From: JBEKYD01 sp049509915
GTDB lineage: Bacteria; Acidobacteriota; Terriglobia; Bryobacterales; Bryobacteraceae
Direction: 5' to 3'
Assembly: GCA_049509915.1 (NCBI GenBank)
Contig: JBEKZL010000108.1
Coordinates: forward strand, 1 to 22,976
Length of the DNA: 22,976 nucleotides
Positions 1 to 5,404 of the stretch are shown here, piece after piece. Both the position numbers and the translations under genes were made by a program. The notes under the pieces are model-generated. The model saw nothing but the letters and a program-made list of their open reading frames with translations, ran no database searches and was not told where the DNA came from. Within the stretch, counting starts at the first letter, position 1. Every line of letters starts with the position of its first letter.

Positions 1-234
1 CACATGTTCGGCACCAAGCGCACCGGTCCCGACCTTTCGCGCGTGGGCGGCAAGTACAACACGCAGTGGCACCGGACGCATTTCCGCAATCCACGCGACC
101 TGACGCCTGGTTCGGTGATGCCGCCGTTCCCCTGGATCGCCAACGACGAAGGCGAATTCCAGGCCCTGCTGGCCTACATCCAGCGCCTCGGCCGCGCCAA
201 GGATTGGCGTCCCGATGGAGACTACGAACAATGA
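1..234 (+). CDS. ccoO: cbb3-type cytochrome c oxidase subunit II (CcoO/FixO), C-terminal part, cut by window edge
   Basis: CcoO is the membrane-anchored monohaem cytochrome c subunit of the high-affinity cbb3 terminal oxidase. It carries electrons to the haem-copper subunit CcoN. Only the last 77 residues are in the window. The reading frame is open from base 1, so the start and the CXXCH haem site lie upstream. The visible part has the family's RTGPDLSRVGGKY block and the NPRDLTPGSVMPPFPWI block, whose Met is the expected axial haem ligand, followed by the final helix (FQALLAYIQRLG). The stop overlaps the ATG of the next small gene (ATGA at 231-234), so the two are translationally coupled. 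The downstream ccoG and ccoI genes support the assignment. The 5' truncation is due only to the window edge. Confidence 0.9.
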   Translation, partial: HMFGTKRTGPDLSRVGGKYNTQWHRTHFRNPRDLTPGSVMPPFPWIANDEGEFQALLAYIQRLGRAKDWRPDGDYEQ

Positions 235-476
235 GGGACTACACCTGGCCGAGCGTATTTTTCGCCTATTTCTTCTTCGCCCTGTCGCTGGCGCTGGGCC
301 TCTACTTTCTGTTTCGGTCGCGGCACGACGGCTATTGGGGCAAAGACGGCGAAAAGGTGAAGTACCAGGTATTTCAGGACGAACCGGGTGACCTTGTGGG
401 GCAGGTTGGTAACCTGTCCGCCGATTGTCAATCGGCGCCGTCTTCGGTAAGGAGCGATAACCATGGAACCGACTAA
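231..476 (+). CDS. Small one-helix protein of the cbb3 oxidase cluster (CcoQ-like position), C-terminus read through a repeat
   Basis: This is an 81-residue protein with one strongly hydrophobic N-terminal segment (about residues 7-28, rich in Phe, Ala and Leu) followed by a basic RSRHDGYWGKDGEK stretch. Its size, topology and place directly after ccoO match CcoQ/FixQ, but I see no diagnostic CcoQ motif, so the identity is inferred from context. It starts in the ATGA overlap with ccoO. The last 25 or so residues (DLVGQVGNLSADCQSAP and onward) are encoded by a dispersed palindromic repeat at 394-435, so the native C-terminus was probably shorter and has been replaced or extended. The gene runs 14 bases into the next gene, which has its own good Shine-Dalgarno (AAGGAG, 449-454). 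Confidence 0.7.
   Translation: MRDYTWPSVFFAYFFFALSLALGLYFLFRSRHDGYWGKDGEKVKYQVFQDEPGDLVGQVGNLSADCQSAPSSVRSDNHGTD
394..435 (+). repeat. Dispersed palindromic repeat, family B, copy 1 (two small hairpins)
   Basis: The repeat opens with TTGTGGGGCAG and contains two adjacent hairpins: AGGTT-GGT-AACCT (403-415) and CCGATT-GTC-AATCGG (421-435). A second copy lies on the opposite strand at 15293-15334. Counting by eye over the 39 bases from TGGGGCAGG, 31 are identical. The differences fall mostly in the hairpin stem and linker positions, and the second hairpin stem is kept. The copy lies inside the coding region of the small oxidase-cluster gene and is translated in frame. Confidence 0.75.
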
Positions 477-699
477 AACCAAGCTGAAGGAATACGCCGG
501 CGGCTGGATCACCGAACGCGAGGACGCCGAGCTTCCCGCGTTCCTCAAGTTCGCTTACATCCTGATCGCCGCCGGATGCGCCGTCTACTTCGTGGTCTAT
601 ATGTACGGTGACGTCAACCAGCCCGAGCGCGGTCCGCTGGTGCGCGCCATGAAGCCGCACCCGGAGCCGGCCGGCGATCCGCAAGACGGGAAAAAATAG
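463..699 (+). CDS. Small one-helix membrane protein in the CcoP position, no haem motif
   Basis: This 78-residue protein has a charged N-terminus (TKTKLKEYAGGWITEREDAE), one transmembrane segment (about residues 28-47, FLKFAYILIAAGCAVYFVVYMYG) and a proline-rich polar tail. The start is supported by AAGGAG at 449-454, eight bases upstream of the ATG. It sits where CcoP (dihaem cytochrome c) is usually encoded, and its N-terminal layout loosely recalls a CcoP membrane anchor. There is no CXXCH, so it cannot carry haem c. It could be an anchor that partners a separate cytochrome, or an unrelated small subunit. I do not recognise a named family. It lies ten bases upstream of the next gene, in the same operon. 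Confidence 0.65.
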   Translation: MEPTKTKLKEYAGGWITEREDAELPAFLKFAYILIAAGCAVYFVVYMYGDVNQPERGPLVRAMKPHPEPAGDPQDGKK

Positions 700-709
700 G
701 GCCGGCGCC

Positions 710-2590
710 ATGCAAAATGGTTTCTATCAGCTTCGGGTACCGGACGCGACCGACTACTGGATCGAGATGGTCAAGTGCCGGCACGCCTGCCCCGTGCACA
801 CCGACGCATGCGGCTACGTGACGGCGGTTTCGGAGCGCCGTTACGAGGAGGCTTACCGCATGGCGCGCGCCCACAACCCGTTCGCGTCCATCTGCGGGCG
901 GGTTTGCGGGGCGCCTTGCGAGGCCGCCTGCCGCCGCGGCGACGTGGACGAACCGGTGGCCATCCGCGCCTTGAAGCGTTTCGTGGCCGACAAGTTTGGG
1001 CCCGAAACCGGCGATTATGCTCTTTACCGCGACGCCTGTAACACGCGCATGCTTCCCGGGCAACAAGGCGACTACGAACGCGTGGCGGTGGTGGGCGCCG
1101 GGGTCGCCGGCCTGACCGTAGCCCATGACCTGGTGCAGGTGGGCTACAAGGTCACCGTTTTCGAAGCCGAGGCCGAGCCCGGCGGCATGCTCACCGGCGG
1201 CGTGCCGGTCTTCCGTCTGCCGCGCGAGCTGGTGCGCCACGAAATTCAGGCCATCCTTTCGCTGGGCGTGGAGCTGAAATGCAACACGCGCCTGGGCCGC
1301 GATTTCACCATTGCCAGTCTGCGCGCCGAAGGTTACAAAGCCATTTTTCTGGGCGTCGGATTGCCCAAGGGCCGCAAGCTGCCGCTGCCTGGCGCGGAGC
1401 TCGAAGGCGTCATCGACGGCATGGATTTCCTGCGCGCGTTCAACGCCGCAAAGCCGCTTCCGCTGGGCAAGCGCGTGATCGTCATCGGCGGCGGCAACGT
1501 GGCCTATGACGTGGCTCGCTCCGCCGTGCGCCCCCACGAAGACCACATCGCCTACGACGTGGCCCGCTCCGCCGTCCGCCTGAGCGCCGACAAAGAAGTC
1601 CACGTGGTGTGTCTCGAAAGCCGCGCCGAGATGCCGGCCGACGAGATCGAAATCGTGGAAGGCGGCGAGGAGGGTCTCAAGCTGCACAACCAGCGCGGCC
1701 CGCGCGCCATTCTGGGCGAAAACGGCAAGGTCACCGCCCTGCGTACGGTGCGCTGCACCGCAGTGTTCGACGCCGCCGGCCGCTTCAATCCCTCCTTCGA
1801 CGAAACCCAGGTGGAGGACATCGCCGCCGATAGCGTCATTTTCGCCATCGGCCAGGCAAGCGATCTCTCCTTCCTCGATCCAGCCGACGGCGTCGCCACT
1901 GAGCGCGGCCTGGTCAAGGTGGATCCGGAAACCTATCAGAGCACCGCGCCCGACGTGTTTGCCTGTGGCGACGTGGCCCACGGCCCGCGCCTGTTCATCC
2001 ACGCTATCGCCTCGGCCCAGATTGCGGCGCGCAGCATGCACGATTACCTGCGCGGCACGCGCACCGACGTGGTGGTGCGCAAGCAGTGGACGCCCGCCGA
2101 ATACACCATGGCGGAGCGCTGGAACACCATTCCGCGGCGAAATCCGCCGGTGCTCGAAACCGAGACGCGCGCCGCCTCGCTGGCCAACATCGAAGACGCT
2201 TTTGCCGATGCCGAAGCGCGCCGCCAGGGCTCGCGCTGTCTGCGCTGCAACGTCAACACGGTTTTCGATACCGGCTTGTGCGTGGCCTGCAACGGCTGCG
2301 TGGACGTGTGCCCGGAGAACCTGATTCGCTTGGTTGGGTTGAGCCAACTGGTGGAAGACCCCGTCTGGCTAGATCGCTCCCAGGCCGAATTCGGAGACTT
2401 GACCAGGTTCAGCGCCGAGGAACTCGACCAACTGGGCGGCGTAATGATGAAGGACGAGACCACCTGCATCCGCTGCTCGCTATGCGCCTCGCGCTGCCCC
2501 ACTCACGCCATTCTGATGAAGCGATTCGAGTTTTCGCGGGAATGCGTGGCGGTGGAGACGCCCAACCCGAAAGTCCGGTACGGGGCATGA
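710..2590 (+). CDS. NAD(P)- and FAD-dependent iron-sulfur oxidoreductase, glutamate synthase small-subunit (GltD) type with C-terminal ferredoxin domain
   Basis: This 626-residue cytoplasmic flavoprotein should move electrons between NAD(P)H and iron-sulfur centres. An N-terminal GltD-type [4Fe-4S] domain has Cys23, 27 and 34 and then Cys62, 66, 70 and 74 (ICGRVCGAPCEAAC). An FAD-binding GAGVAG motif follows at about 129-134. The NAD(P) site is VIGGGNVAYD near residues 260-266, and DVFACGDVAHGPRL is the typical C-terminal FAD motif. The tail adds ferredoxin-like cysteine sets (CVACNGCVDVCPEN; CIRCSLCASRCPTHA), so it is not a standard GltD. Its place between oxidase structural and maturation genes suggests it feeds electrons to oxidase maturation or to a quinone/ferredoxin pool; this is inference. 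A 16-residue internal repeat (AYDVARSAVR twice) follows the NAD(P) motif. Its end overlaps the next start (ATGA). Confidence 0.85.
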   Translation: MQNGFYQLRVPDATDYWIEMVKCRHACPVHTDACGYVTAVSERRYEEAYRMARAHNPFASICGRVCGAPCEAACRRGDVDEPVAIRALKRFVADKFGPETGDYALYRDACNTRMLPGQQGDYERVAVVGAGVAGLTVAHDLVQVGYKVTVFEAEAEPGGMLTGGVPVFRLPRELVRHEIQAILSLGVELKCNTRLGRDFTIASLRAEGYKAIFLGVGLPKGRKLPLPGAELEGVIDGMDFLRAFNAAKPLPLGKRVIVIGGGNVAYDVARSAVRPHEDHIAYDVARSAVRLSADKEVHVVCLESRAEMPADEIEIVEGGEEGLKLHNQRGPRAILGENGKVTALRTVRCTAVFDAAGRFNPSFDETQVEDIAADSVIFAIGQASDLSFLDPADGVATERGLVKVDPETYQSTAPDVFACGDVAHGPRLFIHAIASAQIAARSMHDYLRGTRTDVVVRKQWTPAEYTMAERWNTIPRRNPPVLETETRAASLANIEDAFADAEARRQGSRCLRCNVNTVFDTGLCVACNGCVDVCPENLIRLVGLSQLVEDPVWLDRSQAEFGDLTRFSAEELDQLGGVMMKDETTCIRCSLCASRCPTHAILMKRFEFSRECVAVETPNPKVRYGA

Positions 2591-3282
2591 CGCCGCTCGA
2601 AGTGGGAGCGATGTTTTTGTTAGGTCTTGCCAGCGGCTTGCACTGCTTGCAGATGTGCGGGCCGATCGTGCTGGCCTATTCGGTTTCTCTGGTGCGCGGC
2701 GGGGCGGGGCGGGGAACGCTTTGGCGCGCTCACGCCGCTTACAACGCCGGCCGTATTCTGACGTACTGCGCGCTGGGCGCCGTGGCCGGTTCGGTGGGGC
2801 GGGCCATCGGCCTGCTGGGACGGATCGCCGGAATGTCCTCGGGAGCGCGCATCGTGGGTGGCGCGGCCATGCTGGTTACCGGCATACTGATGATCGGGCT
2901 GATGCCGGCGGGCGGGCTGGTCGAGATCCGCCGTGGCGGGCGACTGTCGGGAGTGGGCCAGGCAATCGGCCGGTGGCTGGCGTCGAGCGGCACGCGCGGC
3001 AAGCTGGCGCTCGGGCTCACCCTGGGATTTTTGCCCTGCGGCCTGGTGTACGCGGCGCTGGGCAAAGCCATGGAGTCAGGCGCGGCGCTTTCGGGCGCGC
3101 TAACCATGCTTGCGTTCGGTTCCGGCACTGCGGTGGCGCTGACCGCGATGGGCGTGGTGTCGTCCGTGGCCGGGTATCGCCTCGGCCGATGGTCGAGCCG
3201 CCTGGCCGCCGTGGCCGTGATGCTGTTCGGCGCTATCCTGCTGTGGCGCGGCCTGGCCGGCAAGCCGGTGTGCCATGGGTAA
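2587..3282 (+). CDS. TauE/SafE (UreH_2/DsbD-like) polytopic membrane protein of the cbb3 cluster
   Basis: This 231-residue protein is mostly hydrophobic, with about six membrane segments. It opens with the hallmark GLASGLHCLQMCGPIVLAYS, the half-motif of the sulfite-exporter/UreH-like transmembrane family (PF13386 type). A second similar half occurs at GLTLGFLPCGLVYAALG. The paired Cys and Pro-Cys residues in the two halves suggest metal or thiol transfer. Members often sit in cco/fix clusters beside ccoG, ccoI and ccoS, where a role in copper or haem delivery is assumed. The ATG at 2587 overlaps the stop of the flavoprotein gene (ATGA), so translation is coupled. The stop (3280-3282) is immediately followed by the first REP hairpin of the inserted RAYT cassette. 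Confidence 0.8.
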   Translation: MTPLEVGAMFLLGLASGLHCLQMCGPIVLAYSVSLVRGGAGRGTLWRAHAAYNAGRILTYCALGAVAGSVGRAIGLLGRIAGMSSGARIVGGAAMLVTGILMIGLMPAGGLVEIRRGGRLSGVGQAIGRWLASSGTRGKLALGLTLGFLPCGLVYAALGKAMESGAALSGALTMLAFGSGTAVALTAMGVVSSVAGYRLGRWSSRLAAVAVMLFGAILLWRGLAGKPVCHG

Positions 3283-3283
3283 T

Positions 3284-3802
3284 TCACCGTGGGGCAGACC
3301 ATCGTTTTTCGTGGTCTGCCCTACACCCGGCGCTCGACCAAATCCACTCATCCTCAGCCTTCGCCAACCCCGCTCGAACGGGATTGCTTTCCACATAACG
3401 GATCACTTCGTTCAACTCGTCAGTCGAGCGGATCCAGTGATCGTAGCTTTCATCCTGCCAAAACGCCTGTCCGCAGCGTCCGAGCACTCGATTGACGATC
3501 CGGCCTGTCCTGCCCTTCAACCAGCGCATGATCTCCGGCATCGGGATGTGCGGCTCCAACACCGCGTGCACGTGGTTCGGCATGATCGCCCACGCGTAAA
3601 GGTCGTAGGATTGGCGAACCGCCGCACCGTATTGGAGGGCATCTTGTACTACCTTGGCGGCCCGCTCGTCCTGAAGCCAGAAGGGTCCGCGGTCAAGGCT
3701 CTCTTGCGCGTACCGCGGAAGCGCGCCGGCAAGCCGCCATGTCACGAATATGATGCTGCGCTCCGGGAACCAGTGCGGGAGCCGTCTGCGATAAAGGTCC
3801 AT
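3284..3802 (-). CDS. REP-associated tyrosine transposase (RAYT, Y1/HUH family)
   Basis: This is a single-strand DNA transposase expected to nick at REP sequences through a tyrosine. Taking the ATG at 3802 gives 172 residues, usual for RAYTs. Visible landmarks are ITW-like IIFVTWRLAG (18-26), the HUH motif MPNHVHAVLEP (His77 and His79) and the catalytic tyrosine in ESYDHWIRS (Tyr120). The conserved tail YVESNPVRAGL...WIWSSAG is also present. All catalytic residues are there and the frame is intact, so it may be active. An earlier in-frame ATG at 3829 lies inside the second REP hairpin and would add MVCPTSLNP; I prefer 3802 because MDLYRRRLPH is the usual family beginning. The stop falls just beyond REP copy 1, so that hairpin is coding. 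It lies antisense to the cco operon. Confidence 0.88.
   Translation of the reverse strand: MDLYRRRLPHWFPERSIIFVTWRLAGALPRYAQESLDRGPFWLQDERAAKVVQDALQYGAAVRQSYDLYAWAIMPNHVHAVLEPHIPMPEIMRWLKGRTGRIVNRVLGRCGQAFWQDESYDHWIRSTDELNEVIRYVESNPVRAGLAKAEDEWIWSSAGCRADHEKRWSAPR
3289..3324. repeat. REP hairpin, family A, copy 1
   Basis: The left arm GTGGGGCAGACCA (3289-3301) pairs with TGGTCTGCCCTAC (3312-3324) around a 10-base T-rich loop, with one imperfect pair. It begins seven bases after the stop of the TauE-like gene. Read on the - strand it encodes the last residues of the transposase (DHEKRWSAPR). Confidence 0.85.
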
Positions 3803-3815
3803 CGGGTTAAGGCTT

Positions 3816-3851
3816 GTGGGGCAGACCATAGAAAACGATGGTCTGCCCCAC
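3816..3851. repeat. REP hairpin, family A, copy 2 (perfect)
   Basis: A perfect 14-base inverted repeat (GTGGGGCAGACCAT at 3816-3829, ATGGTCTGCCCCAC at 3838-3851) encloses an 8-base loop. It lies just upstream of the transposase start. It is preceded by TT, giving the head TTGTGGGGCAG that is also found in repeat family B. Confidence 0.9.
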
Positions 3852-3894
3852 GATTAGTGCTTCGGCGGCCAGGTATTTCCCACCAAAATTCACC

Positions 3895-3930
3895 GTGGGG
3901 TAGACCATCGTTTTCTGTGGTCTGCCCCAC
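3895..3930. repeat. REP hairpin, family A, copy 3
   Basis: GTGGGGTAGACCA (3895-3907) pairs with TGGTCTGCCCCAC (3918-3930) around a 10-base loop, with one G-T pair. It is in the same orientation and flanking context (AATTCACC) as copy 1. It ends 17 bases before the ccoG start codon, so in the operon mRNA this hairpin sits right upstream of the ccoG ribosome-binding region. Confidence 0.85.
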
Positions 3931-3947
3931 ACAAGGTCAGGTGCCCC

Positions 3948-5264
3948 ATGCCTACTAGTCTCTGGCACCGTCTCCGCAAGCGAATCCACCTGGTCTGCTT
4001 CCTCGTCTTCCTGGCGCTGCCGTTCCTGAACGTGGTGCGCTTCGACATTCCCCGCCAGCGCTTCTATTTCTTCGGCGCCGAGCTGTGGATCAGTGAGTTC
4101 GGCATCATCTTCTTCGCCCTGATGTTCCTGATGTTTCTGATCGTGATCTCTTCGATATTTTTCGGCCGGGTATACTGCAGCTATCTTTGCCCGCAGATGA
4201 TCTTCAGCGAGGCGTCGATGGCGGTGGAATCGTGGTGGAAGCGGCGAATCGCCAAGAAGTGTCCCGATTGGCCGCCGGCCCTTCGCCGCCGTTCCGCGCG
4301 GGCCATGTTTTATGCGACGCTCGCGCCCGGCGCGGTCTTCCTGGCCTTCGTATTCATCGCCTACTTCGTGGAACCCGTCGATCTGGCCAGGCGCCTGTTC
4401 ACGCTCGACGCGCACACCGCCGGAGGTATAGCCGGCGCCACCGTCACCCTGCTGACCTTCGCCGACTTCGCTTTCCTGCGCCTGGGCTTCTGCAAGAGCG
4501 TCTGCCCGTACGGCTACCTGCAGGGAATCATGGGGGACGGCAATACCCTGCTGGTACACTATCGCGACCAGACCCACGAGTGCATCGAGTGCAAGAAGTG
4601 CGTGCGCGTCTGCCCCATGGAAATCGACATCCGCAACGGGCCGTTCCAGATCGAGTGCGTCCACTGCGGCGAATGCATCGACGCTTGCGACGAAGTGCTG
4701 GCCCGCTTGAAGCAACCCAAGCCCGGCCTGATTCACTACGCTTGGGGCGAAAAGGGCGAACTGCTCACCGGCGCCGCAGCCGAGCCCTGGTATCGGCGAA
4801 TTGGCATCCGCGACGCCAAGCGCGTGGTGGTCATTCTGATTACGGCTTTCTATGCCGCCGGTTTGGGCGTGGCTTTCTCCATGCGGCACCCGGTGCTGGT
4901 TCAAATCTCGCCCGAGCGCGGCCAGGACCTCTACCGGGTGGGGAGCGACGGCCAGGTGTACAATCGATTTCGATTCACCGTCGCCAATCGCCGCGGCCGT
5001 CCGTCGGCGGTGCTGTTCTCGCTCCGTTTCCTGCCCGCCGCGCACCTCCTGATGACCGTCAATCCGGTGGGAACCAAGCCGGGGGAGACGTCCCAGGGGT
5101 TCTTCGAAATTGCCCAACCCGCCGGCTCCACTCCGGAGCTGGTGACGCATTTCGAGATCCTCGCCAGCACCATTCCCGATGGGACGGTGGATTCGTTCCC
5201 CATGACATTTCTAGCGCCTCCGCAGGGGCCGGCTCATCCCGGTCCGGGAAGTGGTACACCATGA
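3948..5264 (+). CDS. ccoG: cbb3 oxidase accessory protein CcoG (FixG/RdxA), membrane polyferredoxin
   Basis: CcoG is a membrane iron-sulfur protein needed for cbb3 oxidase assembly, implicated in reducing Cu(II) for the oxidase. This copy has 438 residues, slightly short for the family because of a brief N-terminus. There are hydrophobic segments at about 14-30, 49-71, 118-140, 155-180 and 285-310. The NapH-like motifs YCSYLCPQMIF (Cys77, Cys81) and FCKSVCPYGYLQG are present. A double [4Fe-4S] ferredoxin domain follows (CIECKKCVRVCPMEIDIRNGPFQIECVHCGECIDAC), and the C-terminal periplasmic Ig-like FixG_C domain is visible (FTVANRRGRPSAVLFSLRF and onward). The ATG is 17 bases after a REP hairpin. 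The stop overlaps the next start (ATGA at 5261-5264). The insertion upstream could have changed its expression. Confidence 0.93.
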   Translation: MPTSLWHRLRKRIHLVCFLVFLALPFLNVVRFDIPRQRFYFFGAELWISEFGIIFFALMFLMFLIVISSIFFGRVYCSYLCPQMIFSEASMAVESWWKRRIAKKCPDWPPALRRRSARAMFYATLAPGAVFLAFVFIAYFVEPVDLARRLFTLDAHTAGGIAGATVTLLTFADFAFLRLGFCKSVCPYGYLQGIMGDGNTLLVHYRDQTHECIECKKCVRVCPMEIDIRNGPFQIECVHCGECIDACDEVLARLKQPKPGLIHYAWGEKGELLTGAAAEPWYRRIGIRDAKRVVVILITAFYAAGLGVAFSMRHPVLVQISPERGQDLYRVGSDGQVYNRFRFTVANRRGRPSAVLFSLRFLPAAHLLMTVNPVGTKPGETSQGFFEIAQPAGSTPELVTHFEILASTIPDGTVDSFPMTFLAPPQGPAHPGPGSGTP

Positions 5265-5404
5265 AACGCATACCGGTTTTGATTCCTTTTCTGGCCGTGG
5301 TGTCGGCCATCTTTATCGGGATTCTGATATGGGCATACGTGGAGACCAGGAAAGCCAATCCGCAGATGCTGGACGAGCACGGCCGCATCGAGCGCGGCAG
5401 TTGA
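5261..5404 (+). CDS. Very small one-helix membrane protein between ccoG and ccoI
   Basis: This is a 47-residue open frame beginning in the ATGA overlap with ccoG and ending in a TTGA overlap with ccoI. It has one transmembrane helix (about residues 5-27, VLIPFLAVVSAIFIGILIWAYVE) and a short polar tail ending RIERGS. The position between ccoG and ccoI is where ccoH usually lies, but it is much shorter than CcoH and lacks that protein's periplasmic domain. It could be a minimal CcoH substitute or a CcoS-like helper; I recognise no motif. The overlaps on both sides argue that it is translated. It is easily missed by gene callers. Confidence 0.65.
   Translation: MKRIPVLIPFLAVVSAIFIGILIWAYVETRKANPQMLDEHGRIERGS

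Larger units (their letters stand above)
3281..3931. mobile_element. REP/RAYT cassette inserted in the cbb3 operon
   Basis: About 650 bases separate the TauE-like gene from ccoG. They contain one REP-associated tyrosine transposase gene on the - strand and three copies of a 36-base hairpin repeat. A 29-base direct repeat beginning AATTCACCGTGGGG lies at both ends (3281-3309 and 3887-3915) with two mismatches by eye, so the whole reads as a REP-bounded unit. RAYTs are single-strand HUH-type transposases linked to REP/BIME dispersal. The insertion is antisense to an otherwise tightly packed operon in which most junctions overlap, which supports later arrival. I cannot define the exact target duplication, if any. 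Confidence 0.8.

Noticed and set aside
614..2347. 577-residue open frame on the - strand opposite the flavoprotein gene
   Set aside because: It is His/Ala/Gly-rich low-complexity translation typical of the shadow of a GC-rich gene; the + strand gene has clear motifs.
3807..5150. 447-residue open frame on the - strand opposite ccoG
   Set aside because: Same shadow type (Gln/His/Gly-rich); ccoG motifs are on the + strand.
5251..5400. N-terminal extension of CcoI upstream of the TTG at 5401
   Set aside because: The added residues are the out-of-frame reading of the 47-residue gene; the CcoI cysteine cluster begins right at the TTG.
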